A DNA stretch of 64,000 nucleotides from Vanilla planifolia (Eukaryota > Streptophyta > Magnoliopsida > Asparagales > Orchidaceae): positions 33,610,737 to 33,674,736 of the forward strand of contig CM043869.1 in assembly GCA_023846275.1 (NCBI GenBank), written 5' to 3'. Position numbers and translations under genes: made by a program. This document shows, one piece after another, positions 39,701 through 54,700 of the stretch (positions are counted from its first letter, which is position 1; every line of letters starts with the position of its first letter). The notes beneath the pieces were generated by a model. It was not told where the DNA came from. It saw nothing but the letters and a program-made list of their open reading frames with translations, and did not search any database.

Positions 39701-42700
39701 GATGAATTGGTTCTAACTAGGTTTTGGAATGGGTCCATTGTTGCAGTTCAATGCTTGAACTAATTTTATCAACAGAGAGGAATGTTACCACCCAAAGTCA
39801 CATGCCTTAACTCAATATGTATCCTCTAAGGTGAAAGAGAGTTGAACAGGTAGTACACTCCACATAATCATACCCATTGACAAATCAGTTATTATGCCAT
39901 CACAGGTCATCAATACTTGTATGTCGATAATGTGCCACATCCTGTTTCACCCACAAGCTCATCCATGGTCGTATGACATTACTAGCACCATCAAGAGTCA
40001 TGGCTACAATAGATTCACTACATTTACGGTAATACGACCTTCTTTGGTTATTGAAATCCTCGTCTTCCCCATTCAGTTGGCTTATATCAAAGAGGTTGTT
40101 AGAGTCCTCCAGAGCCTCCGCATTAGAAGACATTGTCGTGATTGCTATCTTAGAGCCTTCAACAATCATGGTTGTTCCCTCATCATCTTCATAGAATAAA
40201 TGATCACTAAAATACCTCTCTTCCACATTCATACACATAGAAAAGGTATTTTGAAGTACACCATCCTCTATTATACACTAGAGGATAATATTGGAAAACT
40301 AGAATCAACAAACACTTTATCCACATCATTTTCACCACCAATTTTTGCTTGTAAGGACAAAGAAAGAAGACTTAGTGATCACTAGTAGCCCAATCATTGA
40401 CGAGACCAACAAGTGGCATCTTTGGTCCTCCATACTAATTGCCATCTTGGAAACCTGATCACCAGGTTGAGGGAGCCTTGGCAGTTTGCTGAGCCCTTTG
40501 GGATGGTGACCTAGGGTTACCACTCTTCTCAATATAGAGCTTTGATTCAACTTTTTCTGAGGGATACAATCAGCTTCATAGCATCTCTATTTTGTTTATC
40601 TAAAGGTGGGGTAAATAAGAACATATCCATTCGTTTTTTTCAGGAATGGACGACTACATGCCCTTCCTTAAAATCCTTTCTTAATGAAATCAATATTTTA
40701 GTTAGAAAATTGAAATACGACTATTTGAATATGAAAACACAAATAGCATCCTTTTCTCTTGGAACAATTGCCTTCCCAAAAATTTTAAGCCTATCCTCCT
40801 CAATACTTCTTCCTTCTTCCTCTACTCTATTAATGTGGAATTGTGGAGCTTTAGGGCATCCTTAATAACTTAATCCTCATTGCCATTGCTTCTCGACCAT
40901 GGCTGTGCCACTGTGGTTTTGACAGTAATAAATAGGGTTGTGTTTGCTAAGAGCATTGACATATGCAGAGGGTGACAGTACCTTAGCATTTTAACCTTTT
41001 TTTTACTCTAATCCAAACCCCAAAGCTTGGATCAACACCTTCAAACTGAATTACCTTTTCTATGCAATCCCAGCCTCCCTAGTTGACCATGTTCGGGGTG
41101 GGCTGCAGATTTATGAAAATCAAGATTAGGTGAGACAGAGCAGGCTATTATCTGGTTGATGTTGGGTTTGGTTGCAATAAATGGTGAGGGAAGTGTGAGT
41201 TTGGGCTAACCATACCTACCCAAATCTTCATAATTGTCATCCATAGTTGGGATAGTTCCCATGCTGTTTATTTTTTCAATGGCTCAAGTATTTTGTTAAT
41301 AGGAACTTTTTACTATCAATCAACATCTTGGTTAGAAATGATGAAAAATTGAATCATAAGCAAAATATGCTTTTACCAAAAATTTTATTCATGTTTATGG
41401 CAGCTAATGTGACTTATTTTCTTATAAGCATATCCTCCCTTGATTTTTGGTGAACATGGAAAGCATACATTTACAAAGAATATGTAGGTGCAAGAATTAT
41501 TTTTTTGGTTGAATTATCACATGAGTTTTGCTTTGTTTATTTGGTTGATATCAACTATACTCAAGATTGGTTTTATTGCATGTCTATGGAAACATAATAA
41601 AACCTATTCATTGTCATTGACCTAGATCCTGCTGCAAGTGCTGACCTAGGTGTTGTTTTGATGCAAGAAGGCTTGGCACATTTAATTCTCATTGGAAGAA
41701 GGTATTGGAATCTATTTAGGCTTTTTGTTTGTGATGAATGAAGTGATTCACTTATTGAAATTGTTTTTTATGATTGGGTAAAATGTTACTATTTAACCTT
41801 CCAAATCATAATTATTTTTATTGTTTCCTAATATAAATATTTTGCATTTGAAATAGAATAATTACAATAAGACATACTATGTATAGTTAGTTCTTTTATG
41901 AGAATAGATAGACTATACTTATTGAGTTTCAACATGTTTTAGGAATTTGAGAAATGTGAAAGCAGTTTCTCAAAAAAAAAATAATAATAATATGTTTTGA
42001 GATATGTTGCGGGAGAGAAGAGTTCCCTTTATTGTGGTTTTAGATCATATAATATTTTGGATTTGTATTTTTTATCTATTTTAGTTTCTGTAGTGGAGGT
42101 CCTAAGTATAAGCATTGGTGTTTGGTTTGTGAACCATTTCTTGGGTGGAATAAGGTTTTAGATAGGGGAGACTTCTCATTGCATAAGTGATGGGTTTATG
42201 ACTTCGATTTCAATAATTGTAACAAAGGGTAATAACCAAGATAATTGTAACAAAGGGTGATAACCAAGTTTGAGATGGATTATTGCTATGAGGTCCTAAT
42301 GAGATTGAGTTCAAGGTCTTTTAAGGAGAATGTAATGATTGTTAAATACTAGGTAAACTTTGCTAGGGCTTTGACTATTTGGTGGCTGGAAACAAGATTA
42401 TTATATAAAATGTGATACTAATTAGATGTGGAGCCAAATAATATAGGTGTTTGATGTGTTGCAATAGTGGTGGAAGCATGTTGGGTGATAGTGGGCTTGA
42501 GAATGTGAAAGTGGGCAATGATCTTGTTCTTTTTTTTTTATTATAATGAATGTGGCTTTTGTGAATGTAGTTAAGTGAATAATGATGAGATATTTTAAAT
42601 ATTGTAAGTGAGAATGTAGGTGATGCAAAAGTAAAATGGATGTGGGACAAAAACACTTTCTATTGTTATAAGTTTTATTAATATCGATTCATAAAGTAAG

Positions 42701-45700
42701 AAATCTATTGTTATTTGAGATCAAGGAATCCAATTAATGGATATGGTTATAGTTTGGTTGATCAAACAATTTGTGAATACCTAGCAGATATGTTCTATTA
42801 TAAATACAATTCAAGAAGCTAGAAAGCAAGGTTGTAAATTAACAACCAAGTCCACATGCAAAATGGTCAAACCTTGTGAATGAGTTCTTGATACTCTTCA
42901 AAAAGGCATGAGCCCTGCAAAGATGAGCCATAGAGTATGAAATCGGTTTGGGTTCCGTTTTATCCTAGTCAAATATTAGCATACATCCAAATTTTGATAG
43001 TATAGAATAAATTTTTTAAGTGTGAAGTGAAGGAGATATTAGTGAATGAGATTCTAAAATCATTGAGTTCATAGCAGGAATCTCCAGCATTCATGTTGCT
43101 TAAGGATCATGATGGATGGAGCATGTGCCTGATTATCAGTTTTTGGACTATATCATCTTCAATGTTATGTACCATCTGCTAAGAATTGATTACGATGACC
43201 AACTTTGACACATCCAACTTTTCTTGAAACTTGTAACGGGTTGGCTTGTCAAGAGGAGTGTTTTCATATCTAGAACATGAAAAATTAGCATCAAAGCCAC
43301 ATTTAGGATCATACAAATGGCAAACAATGCTATTTGTACTATGCAATGTTTCGATTATGTTCATGTGCATCATGAACATAATTTTGGAACATATATCGAG
43401 GAGTTTGTGAACAATCCTCTCAACAATATCATCATTTATAGCTGTAGTCGACATATTGTTGCAGAATGATTGGGCGTGGATGTCGGAACAATTGGACAGA
43501 ATGTTGGCGGGACAACGTTACAATGAATAGTTGACAATAAGAACTCTATAGTAAGTGCATCTTTAGTCTTGTTTTCTCTTCCTGGTTTTAGGGCCTTCAG
43601 ACCTTGGGGGTTTGTTAACGATGGCTAACTTGGGGGAAATCTTTTTGTTGAACTATTCCTTCATGAAGGTGGGGGCAAAAATTTCATCTCCACTCGTTAA
43701 AGTCAACCCCGCTTCTTCATACAAAGGGGAGCAATGGGTTTTCTTTGATGAGGAAAAGTCTTAGAAAATGACAGCCACCTTTAAGTTCAAGTTAAGTGGA
43801 AACTTTTTCTATGGTCGGCATAATTTGGAATTTTGGGAGCTGAATTTAAAAAGATTGGTTTCTTTGAAACATTCTCAATGGGTCATCTGGATGTTAGACA
43901 TTTTAATATGTTTTTCTCAGGAAGAGGACTACATAAGATGCTAGTTGCAACATGTATGGTCTATTGTTAGTTTTCCATATGGGAATTTTAAAATGGATGC
44001 TCGATTTTCAATTAAATGTAGAGCCATCGTTGGCTCTTGTCTGGATTTTTTTGGAGTACTAATCTATTCATCTTTTTAATAAGTCGACTTTGTTTTCACT
44101 CACATTTGCTGTTGGATCGCTACTGAAAATCGATGCAGCTGTTATGAATCTCACTTGGCTTCATGTTTAAATGGTTTGTGTAGAAATAAACCCAACCAAG
44201 GAACTATCTACTAGAATTAGAATTTTCTAAAAAATAAGGTAACAATGCGGGTTTCGCCAGAAACAATTCCTATGATAATCTTCCTAGCTGTTGTTATGGA
44301 TGCTATAAACAGGGTCATTCTTGGCTGCAAGGCAAACAAAACAAAAAGGTTAATAAAATTGAGGAGACCTAAGTTGAAAACATCAGGCAGAAGAAGACAA
44401 CCTATGATTCTAAGACAATAAAAAACTTAGTTGAAACTAAAGTCAACTTGGAAATTGAGAACGTAGTTGAGGTACATGATTCACCAGAAAAAATTGGTAT
44501 TATTGAGACATGCCCTCTAAAAAATAAAAACAGATTGCAGGAGGAAGTGGCTGATGACAAGGATTTGGCAGTATAACTAAACAAAGAATATGTCAAAGAT
44601 TTGGAATATAGTAAGCCACTACATCAAATTTCAGATGATTGAAGGATCTCAAGTAAGATTAAGGACAAATCTGATAGCAAGAAGGTTTTGTCGGACTCAG
44701 AGACCTCTAATATAAATCATTCTTATAATCTATCAAATCTTAACATTCTATAGTCCCTCAATCAGTTCAGTGAGGTCTTGGAAGAAAGTACTTTTGAATA
44801 AGGAGTCTTATTAAAGGACATTGAAGATTTTTTTTGATTTCAAGCAGTTTGCCTCAAAAAATAATAGGAAGAAAAAATTGGTCCTGCTGAAATCTAAGCC
44901 AAGGAATACGAAAAAGAGCTCGAAAAATAATCAAATAGCAAAATCAACTTATTATGATTGGTATGCTGATTTGGAACATAAGAGTAGTTGGAAAAGACTT
45001 TGTTAACCCTCTTAAATCTATTGTTAAATCAATTTGGCATTATTGCCTTGCTTAAACCCATAGTAATAGTAAGGAGATGGAATGTCTCAAAAAGAAGTTT
45101 CAATTTGATCCTATAACTACGACAACAAAATATGGGTGTATTAGAATAAAAAACATGACATGCCAAATAATTGTAGTTGATGATCAATTTCTACATCTTT
45201 TTTGCAAGAATAAAAAATTTGTGTTATTTATGCTAAAAGCTCTTATATATTGAGAGAACTCTATGGATGTAGCTTAAGACACTTGTAGATTTTATCTGCA
45301 TCCCTTGGCTCATAAGTGGGGATTTCATCATCATTGCTTCACTGGAAGCATGTAAGGGTCACTTCAAGCCGCACTTAGGAGCTATCAAAGAGTTAAATGA
45401 TTTCATTGGTCATTGTGGCTTCAAGAAGCTTCCTTTTATGGGTAGCCCCTTCACTTGGTTAGGTGTTAGGAGAATTGGTTAGGTTTGGAAAAGGTTGGAC
45501 CGAGCTCTAGTGAATATATATTGGTTTAATCTTTTGCCAAATGCAAGAGTTCAGTATTTAAGCAAAGTTGTATCTGATCACTCCCCACTTATATTGTATT
45601 TTTCTATGTTTTCTATCAATTTTGAAATTATTAAAATTTCAAAACATGTGGATTAATCACCCATCCTTTATGCAAATTGTTGAAAGAAATTAGAATTTAC

Positions 45701-48700
45701 CTATTATTGAGAATGGAATGAATACTTTAGCTATTAAACTCAAACAATTGAAGCTATGCCTAAAATATTGGAGCAGGACTTATTTTGGTGATATATTTGA
45801 GGCCTTAAAGGCTGTTAAGGAGCATGTTAAGGAAAAAAGAAAGATTGTTCGAGCTTAATCAAAATAAGGAGACAAGGCAGAAGTTATTGATAGTATACAA
45901 CTAAATTCTTGCTTTAATCAGAAATGAAGAGATATTTGGACTGAAAAGGCAAAAATTTCTTAGCTTAATGAAGGGACTAAAACACAAAAGTTCTTTCATG
46001 TTGTAGTTAAGGACGAACAAAGTAAACTTAGAATAACACAAATTAAAGGCATAGAGTTAATTAGATAACAAAAGAGGACCACATGACTGACATTGTTATT
46101 TAACATTTTTAGAATTTGTTAGTAGCTTTGCCTTTAGGCAACACACACAACATATTGAATTTTATTATTGCAGAGATCAAGGAATGAATGACTCCCTCAT
46201 GAGAGAAGTTACTCTTGAGGAGTTAAAACATATTGTTTTGAACATTTATCATCAAAATATATCAGATCCAGATGGTTTCAATGAGGTCTTCTTCTCTAAG
46301 TGTTGGCATATCATTATCAATGATGTTTTAAGGGCTATAAATGACTTTATGAATGGTCTGTCAATTCTAAATGCATTAGCTAGTACTAACATTGTTCTCA
46401 TTTTGAAGAAAGAGAAAGCACAATCTATTCTTGATTTTCAACCAATTTGTATGTCCAATTTTGCAAAAAAAAATCTTAATCAACCTAATTGCCAACATAT
46501 TGCAGTTGACTCTTATAGATTTAATCTCAGAGGAGTCAGGGGCATTTGTCAAAGGGACATAACAGACAATATTTTGGTAGCAAGAAAATTGATGGATTCC
46601 ATTAATAGGAAGGCCAGAGGTAATAATTGTATATTAAAATAGACGTCAAGAAAATATTTGATATCCTATAATGGAATTTTTTGTAGCAGGTTTTTCAACA
46701 ATTTTATTTTTTTCAAATTTTATAAGAATAGTGATGAATGTAATGAAATGTAGCAGATTCTCTTTCACTATAAATGAAAAGAGCAAGGGATACTTTTAGA
46801 CTTCTAAAGGTCTCAAGCAGGGTAATTCTTTGTTTCTTTTGCTATTTATGTTAGCCACTAAAGCTTTAAGTAGAGGACTTAACATATTATTTAAGGCAAA
46901 ACACTTTACTACATGAACCCTCGAGGTTGTTTAAAACTCATCTTGGTTATGCAGATGATATTATCATCTTTTGAGTGTAAACAAAAATAATATTGCAAAC
47001 ATGATGCAATTTTTAAGGGAATTCCAAGATGGTTTAGGGGTAATTGTTAATACACAAAACGTTTCTTTATATGCGATAAAAATAGAAATATAGGGAAAAG
47101 TTATTAGCTGGGGAATCTATTGGATATAGAAAAGAAAGCTCCCTTTCAATTACCTAGGTTTTACCTTGTTTAAAAGCATGAAACAGCTATGCATTGCCAT
47201 CAATTAATTGATAAGATAAATAAAATGATTGTAGGTTGGAAGTAAAGATTATTATCGACAAGAGGAAGGTTGATCTTTATCAAACATGTTCTAGCCTCGA
47301 TACCTATCTTCACGTTAAATACTATATAGTTCACCAAGCACAATTTTCAGTCGTATTGAATGTTTGATGATTGTTTTTTATTGGGAGATGCCTTTTATGG
47401 TCAAAGTTTGGAAAAAAGTTAGCTTTTTAATCGAGAAGAATGAGTCAAGTCTAAAAAAGTTGAAGGAAATGAGGGATGTATTTAGCATTAAACTTTATTG
47501 GAAGATGTTCATCACAAATTTGTTTTGGGCTAATTTCATGAGATCCAAATATATTATTCAAACTAAAGAAATTGTTGTTTCAAATACCTAGAAATGCATT
47601 GAAAAAACTAAGGAAATAGTAAAGTAGAATATTACGGTTCTAGAATCAAAGGATACTGTTGGACACCAAATAGTAATCGAAAATTCAGTTTATGCTTAGT
47701 ATAATTAGAGCAAAGAGATTAATCTTTAAATCCAGACAATATATTTGGTCATCCAAAATACTTTTAAAGATCACAATAATCATGTGAAGAATTCTAAATA
47801 AGATGTTCTTATTTTCGGTACAGTTATAGAAACTAAATATCCAATATGTTTCCAAGTATTCATTTTGTTAAGAAGATACTATTGATCGTGCTTTCTATGA
47901 GTGTCGTAAAGTCAATACAATTTGGACCCATTTTGTTACAATTCTCAAAATTAAGAATTCACATATTGCAGATTTGATCCAGAATTGGTGGAAACAATCA
48001 ATTGTGGATGAAGTCTACAAGGAGGTCACACATCCAATCTCTTGATCTGCTTTGAGGTCTGGAAAGCACATAACCTAAACATATTTAAGAAAATTGAAAC
48101 TTCTCCTTAATCTATAATTTGGAAGATGAAATCACTTTATTATAGCATATTTAAATATTCTCATTGACTCAGACAGATGTAGCGGATAGTATATTAGTTC
48201 AATGTGGTATATTACCACCATTTCACACTTTATGATAGAAGAGGATATAAGTTGTTAGTTGGATCCCTTTTCTCAATAATGTCCTTAAGTTGAATCTATG
48301 ATGTAAATACCAGGAACAATTTGGTGTAGTAGGCTGTGATGGCATAATAAAGGATCAGCAAGATAGAATGGTTTAAGTGTTTGCAAATCCAATCTCGACT
48401 TCATCACATGTGGAGGTTAATGCTACTACTCTTGTGCTTGGTCTTTAATCATGTAACAGTTTGGGCCTGAACAAACAGACATCGTCGTGGAGCTTAACTG
48501 CAAGTCGATATTAGGTATGATCATTGGTAATTTAGGTACACCTTGGAACATTAAAGATCAAATTAAGGCTATAAATTAGTTGTTAGTGAATATGAATGCA
48601 CAATTTTAGTTTGTTTTGAATGAAAATAATGCAGTTGTAAGCTAGTTTACAAACTTTGCTTGCTCGATAGCACAAAGCATTCAGTTTGATTATCACTAGG

Positions 48701-51700
48701 TCCCAAAGTATTGTAAGGGGTTAATTAAAATTGATATGTTGAAGGTCTCTTATGTTGGAGTTTGTAATATGCTATGTGACAAAAATGGAGATACTCAACT
48801 AGATAGGGATCTTATGCACAATGAAATTGTCTAGTCTAGTATGCAGGCAAATCATTCAAGTGTGACCTTAAATCTTCACAATTAATATGCTAATATGATT
48901 TTGTAACTAAACCCAGGTGAACTATTGACAATATATTTGTGTTTAAGATGGAACCTATCTTCATCTTAAGGATGGATAATTAATTTCTCCCTTCTGACCG
49001 CATGACATTTATTGTGATTTACTCGGTTCAACTAGGCGAAAGGTAGATCAGTAGTCCAAGGTAACACAAATGAGGTTCTGCAATGGCTATTGTTAGTTGG
49101 AATTGTTTATTTGTACTCATGCTTTCATTGAAACAAATCCATTCAAGTTCAAATATCTTACTAATATGTCTCGCAGCATCCATGATGTTCACAATCTATC
49201 TCCTTTTGAAAACTTGGCTAGCTCTCTCTGTTCAAACATTGTATAGTATAACAAACAATTTCATTCGGTACGTCATTAGCTTCAGTTATGCCTTCAGCTA
49301 TTGGACAATATGTTGTTTCTTACCATATTATTCAATCTCAGCATTTAATGCCTCTTATTGTTCATATATGAACATCATTGTACTACGAGTGCGTCTCTAC
49401 TTTTCAAATCAAACAAGTATGTTATGCTGTTGCTGGTATTGTTCACATTTAGATATCTTCGTACTACGAGGCTCTTGGATTTATATTAGACAAGTATGAT
49501 TTGTAAATACATGGCCAGAGTGATCTTAATGTAGCTACAGTGCATCCCTTTGCGTCAAAAAGTTTTGACAAAGCATTCAACTGATGGTTCCTCAGTCGGT
49601 TACACTAATCTTCGCTTTGCTCATCAAATAAGCATGTTTTGCATTAGTTGTTACTGTTCATACTTTGGTAGTCTTGTACTTTTGCATTAGACAAATCGTG
49701 ATTGTCTTTATTGTTTATACTAAGATATCTCGTGGACAATGACCAATGGATTTGCATCAGATAAGTACACTTAGTGATCACATTTTCAATGGGATTGTAA
49801 TGTCTCTCCAACGAATTATTTTGAATTGGATAAGAATGACAGAGCATACAACAAACAAATCATGGATAACTATGGTGCTCTTCAAGTAGTGCATTAGACA
49901 AGAACGTTCCGTACAAGCATTTACTATTCATATTTTGATACTTTGTGCTAAGACAGTGCCTTCTGCTCCCACATCTACCAAATAAAAATTGTAGAAGCCT
50001 TCATTGTTCATACTTAGTCACCTTTGCATTGCGACAACTGTTTCAAACAAGTACTATCAAAGAACATGATGTTTTCGGGATCATATTATTGCTTTTGCGC
50101 ATTCTTTTGGATCGGATAATTACATGGGATCACAAGGGAAAGTTGTGCTCACCAGCCAGCTTTTTCAAAATTAGATTAAACCACCATTGATCGCAAATTC
50201 ACTACTGCACTTTGGAATTGGATTATGTCATTTTAGCAAATGTATCATTCACACTGTAATCTTAATTTTATTCATTGAATAAATATGTAAGACCTTGGAC
50301 ATGTTAAGAAAGTGTTCACTTTCCTTCAAAAGCATCAATTTTATGCTCATAATGAAGAAACGTTGCTCTGGTAGAAGAGCTACTTAATCTAATGCTCAAG
50401 GTCTATGATGGTGAGATCAACATAAACTAGGAGAAGATATATGCTATACAAGATAGGTCATGATTGAGGAAAGCTAAAGCTATTGAAGTTTGTATTTGCA
50501 TGAAAGTTTATCAAGTTCATTAAAGGTTTCTAGAAGTTATTATACCTCTCTGCTCATCAAGTTCAGCTACTTTGTTTGATTGGGATACAAAACTGAACAT
50601 GCTTCTACACCCAAAGAAGAAAATAAGTGGGTCACTTGTTTTAGTTTTATGAAGTTCATATCATCTATTCTGGATTGAGTCAAATGCATTTAGTTTTTTC
50701 TCTAAGAATTGTGTTAATTAAAGACAAATGACCTTTGGCATATTACTTTCTTCAGGGTCTTTAGAGGAACTATCTCATGTGTGATAGAGAGTTCATTACA
50801 TTATATTTTGTTAATCAATGCAATTGATTGCTGGCATCACACTATCTTTGAACAATTCACATTGTAGCAAGAATTACACACGAATAAGATGACATATTTG
50901 CAACAATTCAATCTTTGACATTAATTAGAAGGAGGGAATCCAGAATAAGCTAAACGATATGTTCTTGAAAGCCTTAATAATGATATTATACTTGTTGATT
51001 GAGGTGTAGGTATCAAAAGTGGAGCATGAGAACTTGATGAGAACCATAATTTAAAGCAAGTTATGGAAGAAGCAATGGAGTGACTGAGTACAATGTCTTG
51101 AATAGGTTATTCGCAAAGGTCAACTATAGTGCTTTTCATGATACAAATATTGTCATATGTGGATTCGAGAAGCTCAAATGTTGAAATTTGCAAGATGAAA
51201 TTTCTACAAAACAATCCAAAATTTGTAAAAATTGTGTGTTGGCCTTGATTGACTAATTGATGTTGGAAGATTGTTCAAGGACGTGTATTTGCAATATGAT
51301 CAAGTTTGCTAATAGACAGCTAGGACCATACATGCCATTGGCTGTGCCTAGTTGACCATGGGAAAGCATTTAAATTGATTTTCTTCGAGGTTTAGTGATA
51401 GTGAGGTCGAGCCAGAATTACTTGTTTGTGAATATTGCTTAGTTCTTGAAGATGGCCATTCTTACATTGTGTTAGCAGGGGGTCATGGATAAAGAAGCCT
51501 CACGTATGTTCATCAAGAATCTGTAGGAATATTATGGCCTATCATCTTTGATCATGTTAGACAAGTGCACAAGATTCTTAGGTGATTTTAGTATGCATTG
51601 TGGTAGATAATGGATATGATTTTGAAGGAGTCTTTCCTGTAGGTGTACAATTCATGACATTCAAACATGATATGGCCCGTTATTTGGAGGACAAAACTAT

Positions 51701-54700
51701 AAACAAAGTTTTATGTGTCCATGCCGTTTAAACTATAAGTTGATTGCACATACATATGACTGAAGTAATACCATCTTTATCCTGCGATGGAAATGACAAG
51801 GACTAGTGATTCTAGAGATCTCAGTAGGTTGTGCAGTTTTCAGGTGAAGGTGAGGCTACTCAAGTTATGTAGAATTTCTGGCAGAGGAATTCTTTGAGTA
51901 GGTGATTTTCTTTTCAAAAAGGATTAGCTGGTGCAATGCGTTGCTCAGGTTAGTTGACAGTTTTGCTTTTACCATCTTACTTAAGACTCAGTGGAGTGGT
52001 TAATTTCTATGGCAGCATAAAACATACATATTTTTGGAAGTTATGGAGGGATCTTGAAGCCTAGCTGAAGTTCTGTCCTACAATGTTTGTGGAAAAATTA
52101 ATTGTATTGTTGGCAAGAAACAGAAAGGTTAGAAAAAGGGTTTTGGCTGGAATCCAGATATATGCAAATGATGCACTTAACAGCTAATAAACTGCTGATC
52201 TTGGCTGCACTGGATTAGATTTTATAGGTATAACTTTAAGAAAGGAATGCAACTGAATATTGAAGAGTGATGATATGGCAATAATCAGTGATCTTTGATT
52301 AACAAATTCCAAGGAGATTGTTGACGAGAACCAGTTTTGATTGTGGGCAATTACTGATCGATTTTTTTTTAAAACCTTTTAGCTTAAAATGCTGACTGAT
52401 TGATTTTTTTTTTAAACCTTTTAGCTTAAAATGCTGTTATGGTTTTATTACTAGGAAGTGGTGAATTTAGATTGTGGAATGAGTGGGACCATCTTTGATA
52501 AAGCAAAAGGGCTTGAAAATAAGATGGAAATCAAGTGTTGTGAAGATGAGCAATTAGTTGCCAACATGTTCTGTCAATTGCAAAATTGTACAACATGATA
52601 CTTTACAGAAGTAGAAGTCAAGGCTTAACTAGTTAAGACATGGGTTAGTAACATAGCTTCCTTCCTCAAGCCTGCAAGTATTTAGAAATGTAATTCATAG
52701 ATTACACATTGCTCCCGATATGTTAAAGGAGAAAAATAACATTTCAGATAGTGATAATCCTGAGTTTGAAGCCTCAATGTGTGCTGAACTTGGTCCATCT
52801 TAATCGAAATTCCCATCTTAATAAAGACATGAATAAAACTAGAGGTAAGTATTTAGAATTTTGAACTAGTTGTACCTTTTTTAGAGAATTATTAGGTCTA
52901 TTTTAATGTGCATTGCTTTTTCAAAGAGCTATTTTAACTAAAAATTTTTTCACTAAATCAGAAAATATTCTTCTGTGAAATAATATGTTTTCTTGCTTTT
53001 ATGAACGAATCATGATTTTATTCACCATAATGATTTTTATTTGTTGAGCAGCATAACAACAACCCGTTCCCGGATTGAAACTTCTATTCCAAGGAAGCAT
53101 GGCCCAGCTATTGCTGGTTACGAATCAGTAAGCAAAATCATTGTCAGTTTCAAAGCAATGAGACCAGACTGTTGAACTAATTAAAATTTTTTACAGGCCC
53201 TTAAAAAGTTCTTTGAGAATGTTCTTCAGGTATCTCTGGTTATACACACTACCTACTCCTACCTTGACCTTTTTTTTGAAAATTTTGTTGTACATTTGGA
53301 GCAATTCCATGATATTAAATGAAAATTTACCTGTCTCAGGCTGTGCTAAAGCATATTGATTTTAAGCTTGTTCGTTGTTTAGTGATTGCTAGTCCTGGTT
53401 TCACAAAGGTACTATTATATTTGCTATATTTCTGTTATTAGTAGCATCTTTCTAGATTGTGTTTTCTTTTTGCATAGTGTGGAAAGCACTGTATGAGGTA
53501 CTATTAGTTGTTATAATGTACCAACTCAACTGTTTTGCCATAGCCCAAAAATTTTTATTGTCAATATATAAGCTATTGTATGCCTGATTGAATGGTTATG
53601 GATTCTTTTGGTAATAATGTCGATTTTCTTTCTATGAAAGGATCTTTGCCACAATGATTGATTCTAGGAAAAAAATATATTTTTGATGACCAACATATAC
53701 TTTTCAAGGTATTTTAGCCATATCTCTCTCATTGACCATACATTTTAGCTTGTAAGGGAGAGTTACAATTCAATGGTTAGGAAATTTTAATCATAGTGCA
53801 CTTAATTCCATTTTAAAAGATATGGGATCTTCAAGCTTTTTGGTATGCATAAGGGAATAGATAAGACCAAATTATAATACAAGTGAGACTATTTGATGAG
53901 TTTTGATGTGTGTATATATTAAGAAAGTGTTCTTGATAAATAGATTATAACAACTATAAATATTCATGTAGTCTATCTCAACTAGTGAAATTAAGGTTTG
54001 GTTTTATAGTAGAGCATGTTTCGACTATTTTGTAGTTTGTGTTATGAAATTATCTAGCACAAAATATTAACAAACGTGTTAGCCATTTGAGTCGCTCTTT
54101 CGAAATTCCTTTCTTGCTTGTGATACAATTTTACATACTATCAAATGAACTAAATCTTTGTTCTTGTCAAATAAATTCATTTTTGGTGGGATATGTCATG
54201 ATATTTGTAAATTTTTGTTCTATAATCATAATATGCTTAATTTGATGTTTTTCTTAGGATTGTAATATGTTACTCACATCTTAGCATGTGATATTCTGCT
54301 TCCACACTTGTCATGCATTGTAATATATTAGTACAGCATCATCTTGCAAGAGAATCACTACAATTAATATTACTTTTTGAGTCTCTTCATTAGCTTGGCT
54401 ATTTTGTTGCCTCTAAGTTCAGATATGCTTTGACTTTTTTCTTTTAAATCATCTTTGTTTTATTTGATGTAGGATCAATTTCGAGATTACTTATTGTTAG
54501 AGGCAGAAAGACGTTCGCTAAGGGCAATCATTGAAAATAAGTCACGCCTTATTCTTGCACATTCGACGTCTGGTTACAAGTGAGTTCTCAAGCAATGAGT
54601 TAATGTCTTCTTTTTCTTAGGAGTTATCCCTTATTGGCTTGTAGTTCCTTAAATTGAATTGAGATAAGTTGAGCCTATAGTCAAAGATCTTAACTAATGG

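Larger units (their letters stand above)
43600..48770 (+). mobile_element. Decayed plant LINE (L1-type) in PELO intron 7, sense orientation
   Basis: A full-length layout of a plant L1-like LINE is readable in broken frames on the + strand: ORF1 with a DUF4283-like domain and CCHC knuckle, APE-type endonuclease, reverse transcriptase, zinc-binding RT-associated domain, and a C-terminal RNase H. The span of about 5.2 kb fits such elements. Stops and frameshifts are in every domain, so it cannot move. No poly-A tail or target-site duplication could be found, implying an old insertion. Confidence 0.85.

Noticed and set aside
39900-40238. 112-codon acidic frame on the minus strand in intron 6
   Set aside because: No recognisable domain, no splice or promoter context, and an overlapping open frame on the other strand; treated as part of an unassigned old insertion.
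42375-42656. Two overlapping His/Ser-rich frames on the minus strand
   Set aside because: Low-complexity readings of the same DNA in two frames, with no coding signature.
46184-46642. 152-codon frame as a stand-alone gene
   Set aside because: It is a fragment of the LINE reverse transcriptase; adjoining RT motifs lie in other frames.
49083-49499. 138-codon Cys/Tyr-rich frame that could look like a membrane protein
   Set aside because: It overlaps a degenerate repeat inside an intron, matches no known family and has no gene signals.
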